Assembly (NCBI GenBank): GCA_017548425.1
Contig: JAFZAB010000018.1
Span: 1-64,000, forward strand
Length of the DNA stretch: 64,000 bases
Direction: 5' to 3'
Origin: Victivallales bacterium
GTDB lineage: Bacteria > Verrucomicrobiota > Lentisphaeria > Oligosphaerales > Oligosphaeraceae
Under the pieces are notes generated by a model. The model searched no databases. It was not told the DNA's origin and saw only the letters and a list, made by a program, of their open reading frames with translations. The position numbers were made by a program, and so were the translations under genes. Positions 9,412-17,536 of the stretch are shown here, one piece after another. Position 1 is the first letter of the stretch; each line of letters starts with the position of its first letter.

Positions 9412-10450
9412 TGCCGAAGGCAGGTTTTGGCTTCTTCTCTGAAACTGTCAGGCAGAAGGCGTCCAACGCCAGCCGTTCATCGACGTTTGCCTTGATGCAG
9501 GATGTCAGTTCCTCCGCAAGACGGATGTCTTCCTCCGCTTCTTCTGGCTTAGGCGGAGCTTTGAAGATATCTTCTTCGGCCTCAAACATTTCCGTATGCG
9601 GCAAAAGCTCTTTTCTAACGCCTTGGCAGATAAGGAAACGTTGCAGAAACCACGCCGTCAGCGCACTGAGCATGGATTCGCGCAAGCGAACGTATTCCGC
9701 CTCGATTTTCGCGATATATTCTTCCTCCAATTGCTTCTTGATGTGCGCATCCTCCGTATCGTCCCAACGATGGTCTTTCGTTTCCTCCGCCAACGCTTCG
9801 GCATCCTTATGCAATTCCGTGAACATGGCCGTGATTCGCGCACTGGTCTTTAAACCAATTCCTGCTCCCGCGCCGCGTTTCAGTTTTGACAGAACGGTGA
9901 AAAGTCCTTTTTGAGCAGCCAATTCGTAATTTTGGCGGTTTCGCAATAGCGAAATTGTCTGGCAGCGCGAGCGGATGGTTGGTAGCAGTTTTCGTGAATT
10001 CACCGTCAAAAGCAACAGTAACGTATTCGGCGGCGGTTCCTCAAGTGTCTTCAGGAAAGCGTTTTGCGCTTCTTCGCCAAGACATTCCGCCTCCACGATG
10101 ATGCCGATTTTCAGCAGACCGGGCGTCGCCGCGAGATTGATATCGTATTCAAACTGCCGCATCGCCTCGACGGTGATCTGCCGCGATTTTGACTGCGGCC
10201 GCAAAAAGAGGCATTCCGGATAGCAGTTCCGCTGGAAAAGATCGCAGGGATGGCAATGGCCGCATGATTCGCCTGTTGGCGTATCTCCCGTGCACGCAGC
10301 CGTTTGCGCCCATGCCATGGCGAATTTTTCCAGAAACACGGCGTCGTCGCCAAGAAACAGATACGCCTGGCCTGTACGGCCATTTCGTTTCGCCTGTTCC
10401 AAGCGGCTGCACAGCAATGGAAAAGACTCTTTGAAATCAGACAATGGCAT
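9404..10450 (-). CDS. holB: DNA polymerase III delta' subunit
   Basis: The 348-residue product is a clamp-loader subunit. It has a GQAYLFLGDD segment where the P-loop would be (degenerate, as is usual for delta'), a four-cysteine zinc module CGHCHPCDLFQRNCYPEC at about 65-82, the conserved core EECLGEEAQNAFLKTLEEP-like helix near 135, and the sensor-type SRC motif (TIRSRCQ). The start at 10450 is chosen because it follows a GGGAGG RBS and overlaps the tmk stop by 14 bases, which implies translational coupling; a longer frame to 10507 would overlap tmk by 71 bases. The C-terminal 140 residues are lysine/glutamate-rich and less typical of the collar domain. Confidence 0.9.
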   Translation of the reverse strand: MPLSDFKESFPLLCSRLEQAKRNGRTGQAYLFLGDDAVFLEKFAMAWAQTAACTGDTPTGESCGHCHPCDLFQRNCYPECLFLRPQSKSRQITVEAMRQFEYDINLAATPGLLKIGIIVEAECLGEEAQNAFLKTLEEPPPNTLLLLLTVNSRKLLPTIRSRCQTISLLRNRQNYELAAQKGLFTVLSKLKRGAGAGIGLKTSARITAMFTELHKDAEALAEETKDHRWDDTEDAHIKKQLEEEYIAKIEAEYVRLRESMLSALTAWFLQRFLICQGVRKELLPHTEMFEAEEDIFKAPPKPEEAEEDIRLAEELTSCIKANVDERLALDAFCLTVSEKKPKPAFGRA

Positions 10451-11114
10451 GATAGACCTCCCACCAAAGGTCCGCCGCGATGATTTCCGGAAGTCGATTC
10501 GCGTCAATGACTTTTACGCGGCCCGGATTTTTCTTGGCGATATCCAGAAAGCCTTCTCGCACAGCGGTATGGAACGCACGGCTTTCCGCCTCGATGCGGT
10601 CGTTGACGGGTGCGGAATTCTGGTAGCGTTTGTTCATCCGTTGATAGCTTGTATCGACGTCGATGTCCAGAACAAACGTCAGATCCGGCCAGCGGCCGAG
10701 TAGTGAGAATGTATGTAGATTCTGGATGAAACCGAAGTCCAGTTTTCGCGCATAGCCTTGATAGGCCGTCGTCGAATCGACGAAACGATCGCATAGCACG
10801 ATGCCGCCGCGCTTCAGGCAGGGCAGGATTTTCCGACGCATGTGTTGTGCGCGGGCGGCGCCGAACAACAGCAGCTCCGCTTCATCGGCGATATCCTCTT
10901 CGTGAAACTCTATCAACAGTTTACGAATTTCTTCGCCGAGAATCGTGCCGCCGGGCTCGCGCGTTGTGACAACTTCGTATTCCTGTTCCGTCAGCCGTTC
11001 AGCCAGCATCTTGATCTGCGTCGTCTTTCCAGAGCCTTCCGGCCCTTCAAACGTCACGAACAGTCCATTCTCAATCGTCTTCTTCGCCATAGTCGTTTCT
11101 TCATGTGTTTTCAT
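10437..11114 (-). CDS. tmk: Thymidylate kinase
   Basis: This enzyme phosphorylates dTMP to dTDP. The P-loop GPEGSGKTT is at about residues 21-29, followed by the EPGGT motif, the DR motif CDRFVDSTTAYQGY near 118 and the LDIDVD segment, all in family order. The ATG at 11114 is chosen because a strong GGAAGGAG RBS lies about 10 bases upstream; the frame stays open to 11219, but that start has no RBS and would add a low-complexity Ser/Lys/Glu extension. The product is 225 residues, slightly longer than usual because of a 10-residue N-terminal tail. It overlaps holB, a pairing common in bacteria. Confidence 0.95.
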   Translation of the reverse strand: MKTHEETTMAKKTIENGLFVTFEGPEGSGKTTQIKMLAERLTEQEYEVVTTREPGGTILGEEIRKLLIEFHEEDIADEAELLLFGAARAQHMRRKILPCLKRGGIVLCDRFVDSTTAYQGYARKLDFGFIQNLHTFSLLGRWPDLTFVLDIDVDTSYQRMNKRYQNSAPVNDRIEAESRAFHTAVREGFLDIAKKNPGRVKVIDANRLPEIIAADLWWEVYHAIV

Positions 11115-11283
11115 AGTAATCGATTCTCCTTCCTCTAATATACTTGAGTTTTTCTTCAACTCAACGCCATCAGTACTACTATCGTTCAGTTTCTTGTTTT
11201 TTGACAAAGATTTTGCCATGCGCTTTCTGTCGTGCGAAGCGCTTTCACAACCGCCGCAGCCGCCGGAGCCAAACTGCTTTCGC

Positions 11284-11318
11284 AGAGCTAAAAGCTAAAA
11301 GCTGAAAGCTTAAAGCAA
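11284..11318. repeat. Period-7 tandem repeat (AGCTAAA family)
   Basis: Five AGCTAAA/AGCTGAA-type heptamers end in AAAGCAAATACAG, the same terminal flank as the copy at 20231-20262. Confidence 0.88.
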
Positions 11319-11385
11319 ATACAGATGCTTTGGCAGGCAGGGTGACGGCGGCGAGGCTTTCAGTGTATTCAGTGGACTACAAAAA

Positions 11386-11418
11386 AATTCGTGTGAATTC
11401 GTGTCCATTCGTGGTTGA
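11386..11418. repeat. Period-10 tandem repeat (ATTCGTGTGA/ATTCGTGTCC)
   Basis: Three degenerate decamers beginning ATTCGTG are followed by GTTGAAAATCAA. It is the only copy of this word family in the window. Confidence 0.75.
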
Positions 11419-11450
11419 AAATCAACGGTTTGGTTGCTGCTTGACCGCTC

Positions 11451-11519
11451 CAAGACAATTCCATGCCCTTTCCGCTCTTGAACTCATCTTTTCCTAATGT
11501 AAAGTATAGGATTGTCTTG
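11451..11519. promoter_or_regulatory. Widely spaced perfect 9-base dyad upstream of the MDR gene
   Basis: CAAGACAAT (11451-11459) is repeated in inverse as ATTGTCTTG (11511-11519), 60 bases apart. The second arm lies 40 bases before the start codon, so paired operator sites or a leader stem are possible. No factor is known. Confidence 0.35.
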
Positions 11520-11559
11520 ATTTGAAACCATAAAACCATCTCATTTATAAGGAACGAAC

Positions 11560-12621
11560 ATGTTGAATCAACGATTGGTCGGCGCGTTGGATGATACAGG
11601 GCACGGTTGTGTCATCTCCCAGCCCATGCCGGAATTGAAGAAAGGCTACGTTCTTGTCAAAGTCTATGCGTCGCTCATCAGCCCTGGAACGGAATTGAGC
11701 GGTGCGAAAAAAGTCCGTGGCAACAAAACGCTGAAGCCCACGAAAGTGATGCCGTTCGGCTACCAGAACGCGGGTGAAGTCATCGCAATCGGCGAAGGCG
11801 TCACGGATTTCAAAATTGGTGATCGCGTCTCCTGCATGGGCGCAGGTTTCGCGCAACACGCCAATTACGCCGTCGTCCCGCAGAAGCTCTGCTGCCTCAT
11901 GCCGGACAACGTGTCATGGGAGGAGGGCGCCTATGTCCATCTTGTTGTGACTTCGCTAAATGCGATTCGGCGGTTGCAACCGGAAATAGGCGAATATCTG
12001 CTCGTCGTCGGCATGGGAATTGTCGGCCAATTCGCTGCACGGATTGGGCAGTTGGCGGGCGCCTATGCCATGGGATGCGACGTCCATGATTTCCGTCTGG
12101 GCATAGCCACCAAGTGGGGCATCGACGGCACCATCTGCGCGAAGGACGCGGCGGGTTGCGAAAAAATATGCGCGGATTTCACGCGGGGGCGTGGCTTCGA
12201 TATGGCCGTCATGGCTTTCGGCGAGGAAGGCACGGAGGTAATCAAAAATGTCGCGAAACTCATGAAAGTCACGCCGGACACGCATCACATGGGACGGATT
12301 GGTCTCGTCGGAGGTCTTTCCGCCACAAGCACTTGGGGCGCAGGACTCGGTAATCTCGACCTCCGTAGCTGCGCACGGACAGGCCCGGGCTACCATGACG
12401 CCGCATGGGAAATCGGCGAATCATCCTATCCGGATGTTTTCGTCCGCTGGACAACGCGTTCCAACATGGAACTCGCCCTCCGCTTCATCTCCGAAGGAAA
12501 GATCGATGTCACGAAACTGACGACGCATCGCGTCCCGTTGCGCGACATTGATGACGTTGTCGCCGCCCATATCGACAATCCGAACGCGACGCTTGGTACC
12601 GTCCTCCTGATGGATCACTGA
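11560..12621 (+). CDS. Medium-chain dehydrogenase/reductase-family oxidoreductase
   Basis: The 353-residue protein shows the MDR fold. The N-terminal catalytic domain has YASLISPGTELSG where zinc enzymes have the first Cys ligand, then GYQNAGEVIAIGEGV and GDRVSCMG. The Rossmann domain has VVGMGIVGQFAARIGQLAGA near 150-170. The usual CGTD zinc ligand is replaced by SPGTE, so catalytic zinc is doubtful; this variant is typical of the BchC/threonine-dehydrogenase-like branch. Substrate is unknown, and sugar or polyol oxidation is plausible in a glycan degrader. RBS AAGGAA is 6 bases before ATG. It is followed at 33 bases by a dus gene. Confidence 0.85.
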   Translation: MLNQRLVGALDDTGHGCVISQPMPELKKGYVLVKVYASLISPGTELSGAKKVRGNKTLKPTKVMPFGYQNAGEVIAIGEGVTDFKIGDRVSCMGAGFAQHANYAVVPQKLCCLMPDNVSWEEGAYVHLVVTSLNAIRRLQPEIGEYLLVVGMGIVGQFAARIGQLAGAYAMGCDVHDFRLGIATKWGIDGTICAKDAAGCEKICADFTRGRGFDMAVMAFGEEGTEVIKNVAKLMKVTPDTHHMGRIGLVGGLSATSTWGAGLGNLDLRSCARTGPGYHDAAWEIGESSYPDVFVRWTTRSNMELALRFISEGKIDVTKLTTHRVPLRDIDDVVAAHIDNPNATLGTVLLMDH

Positions 12622-12654
12622 CGCGTTATAATGCTCTTTGCAATGATTTGCTAA

Positions 12655-13644
12655 ATGGCTTCTTCCGATCTATGCAAGCTATGGACGACACCGTTGCCGC
12701 TGCGTGGCGGCGGCTCGTTGCCGAGCCGTATCCTGCCCGGTCCCATGGACGGCGTGACGGAAGGTTCGTTTCTGTCGGCCATGACGAGCCGTGGATATGT
12801 TCGCTGCTGGCATGCGCCGTTCATCCGCATCTCCACAGGAGTGCCACGGCTCGCCCGCATCAGCGACCATCTGGAACCGTATCTGAATCAACGACTTCCC
12901 GTCATCGCCCAGATGATGGGGACGAACACGGATTTTCTTGCGGGAACGGCGAAACGCATGTTGGCGGCTGGCGCTGTCTGCGCGGATTTGAACTGTGCAT
13001 GTCCAAGCCCGACGGTTATCGGAAACCACAGCGGCGGCGCACGATTGCGCGATCCGGAATGGATTGCGCGGACGTTGGACGCCATCCGCAACGCTGTCGG
13101 TGAACGGCCATTCAGCGTGAAGCTACGGATTGGCTTCGACAGTTCAGATGAATTCCCGCAAATCGCCGCCGCTGTCCGTCCCGCCAAGCCGGATATCGTC
13201 TTCGTCCATTTCCGAACCGTCCGTGAAATGTACAACCCTGTGAAAGATGGTTGGAAACGCTTTCTCGTTGCGCGGGAATGTCTTCCAGATTCGATTCTTA
13301 TCGCCTGCGGCGACATTCAGTCACCGGAAGACGCCTTCAGGCTTGCGGAAATTTGTCCTGTTGACGGCATCGCCATCGCACGCGGGTTGCTCGCACAACC
13401 GTCGCTCCTACGCGACATCGAAGCCACCATTCTCGGACAGCCTCCCGTCCCCACGGAAGACAAACTGCGTTTCCTTTTGGACATCGCCACGCAGTCGGGC
13501 CGTCTCCCGAAGGCGAACAACGGCTTCATCCTGCGTCTCGCCCGCTCCATGTTCGGGGAGGAAAGCATTGTCTTCAAACAGCTTGCAGCATGTAAAAACA
13601 TAAAGACTTCCACCGAATGGCTACAGAAAGCTTGTTCTAGATAA
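12655..13644 (+). CDS. dus: tRNA-dihydrouridine synthase
   Basis: This FMN enzyme reduces uridine to dihydrouridine in tRNA. The 329 residues contain PGPMDGVTEGSF at the N terminus, the active-site motif LNCACPSPTV near residue 115 with the catalytic cysteine, the FMN/phosphate region CGDIQSPEDA near 222 and GIAIARGLL. The order and the C-terminal helical domain fit Dus proteins, nearest in feel to DusC, though DusA/B/C cannot be separated here. There is no clear RBS, but a TATAAT (12627-12632) lies just upstream, so a short-leader transcript is possible. Its end abuts the period-9 repeat at 13645. Confidence 0.9.
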   Translation: MASSDLCKLWTTPLPLRGGGSLPSRILPGPMDGVTEGSFLSAMTSRGYVRCWHAPFIRISTGVPRLARISDHLEPYLNQRLPVIAQMMGTNTDFLAGTAKRMLAAGAVCADLNCACPSPTVIGNHSGGARLRDPEWIARTLDAIRNAVGERPFSVKLRIGFDSSDEFPQIAAAVRPAKPDIVFVHFRTVREMYNPVKDGWKRFLVARECLPDSILIACGDIQSPEDAFRLAEICPVDGIAIARGLLAQPSLLRDIEATILGQPPVPTEDKLRFLLDIATQSGRLPKANNGFILRLARSMFGEESIVFKQLAACKNIKTSTEWLQKACSR

Positions 13645-13770
13645 ACTGGATGTTCTGGATTTACTGGATTATATATGGACTAATTGTTTTTCCAGAATAT
13701 CCAGAGCCTCCAGAATATCCAGAATAACCAAAATAACCAGAACTTCCAGAATATCCAGAATTTCCACTCT
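13645..13770. repeat. Inverted period-9 array (CTGGATTTA ... ATCCAGAAT)
   Basis: The left part (13645-13676) has units of the CTGGAT type. The right part (13691-13770) carries the reverse-complement words (TCCAGAATA). The whole can fold into a long imperfect hairpin between dus and the YbaK gene. The same two-armed design occurs at 34956-35080. Confidence 0.85.
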
Positions 13771-13788
13771 TATCACGGAGATATTACC

Positions 13789-14277
13789 ATGCTACTTACC
13801 AAAGTTCCTGTCACATGCGCGACGCGCATGCTCAAAGCGAATAAAGTCCCGTATGTCGAACACCTTTACGACTACGTCGATAAGGGCGGCACCTCCCATC
13901 TCGCAGAGGTCATGGGGATAGACGAACATCTTACGGTCAAGACACTTATATTTGAAACCGACGCCAAGAAGCCATTCGTCATTCTGATGCATGGCGACTG
14001 GAGCGTCTCCACGAAAAATCTCGCCCGCCATCTTGGCGTCAAATCAGTCGCGCCATGCGAACCCGCCCAGGCGGAACACAATTCCGGCTACCATTGCGGC
14101 GGCACATCGCCGTTCGGAACTCGCCGCCAGATGCCGATTTACGTTGAAAAAAGCATTTTGGAGCTGCCGAAAATCTACATCAACGGCGGTCATCGTGGGT
14201 TCTGCGTGGAAATGTCGCCAGCGGATTTAGTTCGTGTCCTCCATCCGGAGCCGGTGGAAGTCGGATTGAAGGATTAA
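13789..14277 (+). CDS. YbaK/EbsC-family aminoacyl-tRNA deacylase
   Basis: The 162-residue protein matches the YbaK fold: ARMLKANKVPYVEHLYDY at the start, then the lysine-containing strand TVKTLIFETD and the diagnostic loop CGGTSPFGTRR near 104, with a C-terminal SPADLVRVL. YbaK enzymes hydrolyse mischarged Cys-tRNA(Pro) and related species in the cytoplasm. The start at 13789 follows a CGGAG RBS. The frame is open upstream to 13684, but that part only translates the period-9 repeat into a Gln/Asn-rich string and is rejected. Confidence 0.9.
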   Translation: MLLTKVPVTCATRMLKANKVPYVEHLYDYVDKGGTSHLAEVMGIDEHLTVKTLIFETDAKKPFVILMHGDWSVSTKNLARHLGVKSVAPCEPAQAEHNSGYHCGGTSPFGTRRQMPIYVEKSILELPKIYINGGHRGFCVEMSPADLVRVLHPEPVEVGLKD

Positions 14278-14391
14278 TGGAGGTGCCATCGGCGTCCCAC
14301 CGTTGGCCACTTGATAAAAAAACTTTTGCGTAAACTTGAAAAATTCCAAAGGCGCTATACATTAATTAATGTTCTTTTTTGAGAACGATAC

Positions 14392-14466
14392 TCCGACATA
14401 GCTCAGTGGTAGAGCGGGTGGCTGTTAACCACTAGGTCGCAGGTTCAAGCCCTGCTGTCGGAGCCA
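14392..14466 (+). tRNA. tRNA-Asn (GTT), first copy
   Basis: This is a complete cloverleaf: acceptor TCCGACA/TGTCGGA, D-arm, anticodon stem GGTGG/CCACT with loop CTGTTAA (anticodon GTT at 14424-14426), T-loop TTCAAGC, discriminator G and encoded CCA (14464-14466). Confidence 0.96.
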
Positions 14467-14481
14467 ATTTAGATTTACCAT

Positions 14482-14556
14482 TCCGACATAGCTCAGTGGT
14501 AGAGCGGGTGGCTGTTAACCACTAGGTCGCAGGTTCAAGCCCTGCTGTCGGAGCCA
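14482..14556 (+). tRNA. tRNA-Asn (GTT), identical second copy
   Basis: This copy is identical to the first over its whole length, including the encoded CCA, and offset by exactly 90 bases. The anticodon GTT is at 14514-14516. It is probably cotranscribed with the first copy and followed by a terminator 6 bases downstream. Confidence 0.96.
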
Positions 14557-14562
14557 ATTTGA

Positions 14563-14598
14563 GCCCCGTCAAATGCAGAAGTTTGGCGGGGCTTTTTT
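14563..14598 (+). terminator. Rho-independent terminator of the tRNA-Asn pair
   Basis: The stem GCCCCGTCAAA / TTTGGCGGGGC (one G-T pair) with an 8-base loop is followed by six T. It separates the tRNA unit from proC. Confidence 0.9.
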
Positions 14599-14626
14599 CG
14601 TAAGCCCTTACAAACAGGCATTCAAC

Positions 14627-15427
14627 ATGAAAATCCTCTTCATCGGCGCAGGCAAAATGGCCACCGCTCTAGCGGCTGGTATCGTCAAACACAACATTCA
14701 TTCCGCTTCGGAGCTTCTGGCGGTCGATGTCTTCGCACCCGCCCGGGAGGCGTTTACGAAAATGACTGGGATTCAATGTGTTGAAAATGCGGCGGACTAT
14801 GTCCAAAAGGCTGAAACGATTCTGTTGGCCGTCAAGCCGCAGGTGGCTCCAGAAGCTGTCGCCGCCCTGCCGCCGTTGCGGGAAGGGACGCTTGTCATCT
14901 CCATTTGCGCGGGCATCCCGCTTGCCAAACTCTCTGGATGGTTCCATACGGAGAAAATCATCCGCGTCATGCCGAACACGCCGTTGATGGTCGGCAAGGG
15001 CGCCAGTTGCTTCGCCCTTGGGGCGCAGGCAGATGCGGCATGCGCGAAAATCGCCGAAACGATTCTCGGCTCGCTCGGCATTGCGCGGCAAGTGACGGAA
15101 GACCAATTGGACGCCGTCACGGCGCTCAGCGGTTCCGGACCCGCCTATTTCTTTGAAATGGTGAAGGCGTTGGCGGACGCGGGCGTCCATGCAGGACTGT
15201 CTCCCGAACTGTCGCTGGAACTTACCGTCCAGACACTTGCGGGTTCCGCTGAAATGCTTTGCCGCAAGCTCGGCACACCAGATGAACTGCGTGACGCCGT
15301 CACCTCCAAGAAAGGCACGACAGCCGCCGGATTGGATGTCATGGCCGCCGCCAATTTCCGCAAGCTCATGGACGATGTCGTCGATGCCGCGAGACGCCGC
15401 TCCATTGAACTCGGACAGGGGAAATAA
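14627..15427 (+). CDS. proC: Pyrroline-5-carboxylate reductase
   Basis: This enzyme catalyses the last step of proline synthesis, NAD(P)H-dependent reduction of 1-pyrroline-5-carboxylate. The 266 residues start with the Rossmann motif MKILFIGAGKMATALAAG, contain AVKPQ near 82, the MPNTPLMVGKG segment near 120 and the C-terminal signature ALSGSGPAYFFEMVKALADAG near 165. The ATG at 14627 is used because the upstream frame runs back through the terminator. It is followed 5 bases later by the U32 peptidase gene and probably forms an operon with it and mtaB. Confidence 0.95.
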   Translation: MKILFIGAGKMATALAAGIVKHNIHSASELLAVDVFAPAREAFTKMTGIQCVENAADYVQKAETILLAVKPQVAPEAVAALPPLREGTLVISICAGIPLAKLSGWFHTEKIIRVMPNTPLMVGKGASCFALGAQADAACAKIAETILGSLGIARQVTEDQLDAVTALSGSGPAYFFEMVKALADAGVHAGLSPELSLELTVQTLAGSAEMLCRKLGTPDELRDAVTSKKGTTAAGLDVMAAANFRKLMDDVVDAARRRSIELGQGK

Positions 15428-15432
15428 TTGTC

Positions 15433-17523
15433 ATGGCAATGGACGTGGGCAAAAAGCTTGAACTATTGGCTCCTGCGGGTGGTCCAGACGAACTCGCCGC
15501 CGCGCTCGAGGCGGGAGCGGATGCCGTCTATTTCGGTCTCAAGAAGTTGAATGCCCGGACGGGCGCGAAAAACTTCCCGCCGGAGGCGTTGCAGGATGTC
15601 GTGAAAACCATCCATGATGCTCATGCCAAGGCATATCTGACGTTGAACATCGATTTGTCCCAACGCGAACTCGGTCTCGCCGCACGGACGTTGGCATTGG
15701 CGGAACAGGCCCATGTCGATGCCGTTCTTGTGCGCGATCCGGCCATTTTGTCGTTCATTCCGTTGTTTCCGAAACTGGCCTTCCATTTCAGCACACAGGC
15801 GGCCGTCACGACATCCGCCGGCGTTGAAGCCGCCAAATCCTTCGGCATTACGCGAGTCGTCTTGGCGCGCGAACTGTCAGAGGAAGAAATGAAGGCGACG
15901 ATTGGACATGGTGTTGAAATCGAAGTATTTGTGCAAGGGGCGCTTTGCTTCAGCTGTTCAGGGCGTTGCCTTCTGTCCAGCTGGGTTGGCGGCCGTAGCG
16001 GCAATCGTGGCGCATGCGCGAGTCCATGCCGTGTCCGCTGGACCAATCAAAAAGGCATCACTTCTACACCGCTTTCCATGCATGACATGTGTCTCGCGGG
16101 CGATTTGGCTAGACTGGCCGAAATAGGCGTCGATTCATTGAAAATCGAAGGGCGGCTGAAGTCCGCCCCATGGGTTTCCAAGACGGTAAGTCTTTATCGG
16201 GAAGCGCTTAACGGAAGTCTTTCCCATGACGAACTGTCGCAATCGACCGCCAAGCTTGGCGCGTATGCAGGCCGCCAGATGTCCAATGCGTATTTTCATG
16301 GAATCCGCACGGATGTCACGGGAGAATCGGCCCGTCCTGCTGGTGAACGGACAGACGATTTTCGTTCCGACTGCCAGACGGATGCCGCTGCCGCTACAGG
16401 AAACAGTGTCCGCGTCTCTTGCGATGAAGCAAACGGAACCATTTGGAATATAAGGTATAACAATCATGAGACGACGCTTCGCACGCCGCCGCAGCGCGTC
16501 GCCAATCCAAAACGCGCCATTGATGTGGCGGAAGTCGCCATCGAGCTTGCCAAATTGCTCGAACAAGATGGACAATTGGCGGACATCGAATACAAACCGG
16601 AAAGCGTGCAAGACCGCTTGCTTCCGCGTAACGCGGGTAATCGCGTCGTGGAGGAAACGACCGCGTTCATCCGCCGCAGCCAAAAGGAAACAGACGGTGT
16701 CGTTCGCGACATCGAGTTGCCGAAGGCCGTTCGGGAAATTCTGGAAGCCCCTCATTCCAAATGTGTTGAGAATAAACTGAAGCTTGGCGACCGCGCGACG
16801 CTCCTGCGTGTCACACCGTCACAGGCGGAGGAATGTTTCGCCAATCGCAACTCCATGCTTGGCTCCTGCAAACTGATCGTCGATTCGCAAGTCTGCGCGG
16901 ATACGGATATCAAAGCCCTTGCCATTCAACTGATTGAGCATTATGAAGATATCTTCGCCATCGCGCTTCCCGCCGTCATCTACGAGGCGGACATACCGGC
17001 CATTCGCGACTTCCTGTCGCTAGTGGCTCCTGTCATGACCATTGAAGTCAATTCATGGGACACATGGCAGTTGGCCCGCGAAGCGCAAGCGAACATGATT
17101 GCAGGCGACGGCATGGCTGTGCTCAACGCATTGGCCGCCAAACAGTTGGCTAGTCTCGACTGCCAATCCGCAACCATCTCCTGCGAAATCGACTCCGAAC
17201 AGCTGGAAGCCCTCTGCGACCATGCGGAGACGCCGCTCATTCTGACGATTTTCAGCTATCCCGCGTTGATGCGCACACGCGCCGTCCTGCCGGACGGCTT
17301 TGGTTGTGGCAATACGTTGTCGGACGGCCGAAAAGTCACGTTGCGTCCTGTGAAAGAAGGCTCCGTTACGGCACTCCGCTCCACCATTCCTCTGGATTGG
17401 CGAAAGCTCCACAATCCGAAAGTCCATGTGTCCCAGTTGGTTATCGATCTCACAGGGGCTGAAAATCTACAGGACGCCCCTTCCGCCACCTCCCTTTTCA
17501 ATTACGACAGACGACTCCGCTAA
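15433..17523 (+). CDS. U32-family peptidase-like protein (RlhA/UbiU/collagenase-like)
   Basis: The 696-residue protein starts with the U32 N-terminal pattern LLAPAGGPDELAAALEAGAD and has the family signature EVFVQGALCFSCSGRCLLSS near residue 160 with its cysteine cluster, then GACASPCRVRW. In the better-studied members (RlhA, UbiU/V, TrhP) these cysteines bind an iron-sulfur cluster and the proteins hydroxylate 23S rRNA, tRNA or ubiquinone precursors. The long C-terminal half fits RlhA-type length rather than TrhP. A TrhP-like role in tRNA hydroxylation remains possible, since the neighbours mtaB and dus also modify tRNA. Confidence 0.88.
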   Translation: MAMDVGKKLELLAPAGGPDELAAALEAGADAVYFGLKKLNARTGAKNFPPEALQDVVKTIHDAHAKAYLTLNIDLSQRELGLAARTLALAEQAHVDAVLVRDPAILSFIPLFPKLAFHFSTQAAVTTSAGVEAAKSFGITRVVLARELSEEEMKATIGHGVEIEVFVQGALCFSCSGRCLLSSWVGGRSGNRGACASPCRVRWTNQKGITSTPLSMHDMCLAGDLARLAEIGVDSLKIEGRLKSAPWVSKTVSLYREALNGSLSHDELSQSTAKLGAYAGRQMSNAYFHGIRTDVTGESARPAGERTDDFRSDCQTDAAAATGNSVRVSCDEANGTIWNIRYNNHETTLRTPPQRVANPKRAIDVAEVAIELAKLLEQDGQLADIEYKPESVQDRLLPRNAGNRVVEETTAFIRRSQKETDGVVRDIELPKAVREILEAPHSKCVENKLKLGDRATLLRVTPSQAEECFANRNSMLGSCKLIVDSQVCADTDIKALAIQLIEHYEDIFAIALPAVIYEADIPAIRDFLSLVAPVMTIEVNSWDTWQLAREAQANMIAGDGMAVLNALAAKQLASLDCQSATISCEIDSEQLEALCDHAETPLILTIFSYPALMRTRAVLPDGFGCGNTLSDGRKVTLRPVKEGSVTALRSTIPLDWRKLHNPKVHVSQLVIDLTGAENLQDAPSATSLFNYDRRLR

Positions 17524-17536
17524 CGATTTCGCCGCC

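Larger units (their letters stand above)
11115..11559. other. Divergent intergenic region with repeats and a dyad
   Basis: The 445 bases between divergent tmk and the MDR oxidoreductase contain no convincing gene. The tmk-proximal part is open in the tmk frame. A period-7 run (11284-11318), a period-10 run (11386-11418) and a widely spaced 9-base inverted repeat (11451-11519) are visible. Confidence 0.7.

Noticed and set aside
11115-11219. N-terminal extension of thymidylate kinase
   Set aside because: No RBS and low-complexity sequence, while a strong RBS precedes ATG 11114.
13684-13788. N-terminal extension of the YbaK-like protein rich in Gln and Asn
   Set aside because: It is only the translation of the period-9 repeat; the RBS and family N terminus fit ATG 13789.
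14336-14361. Promoter for the tRNA-Asn pair (TTGAAA and TATACA)
   Set aside because: The spacer is only 14 bases, too short for a normal sigma-70 promoter; no better pair was found.
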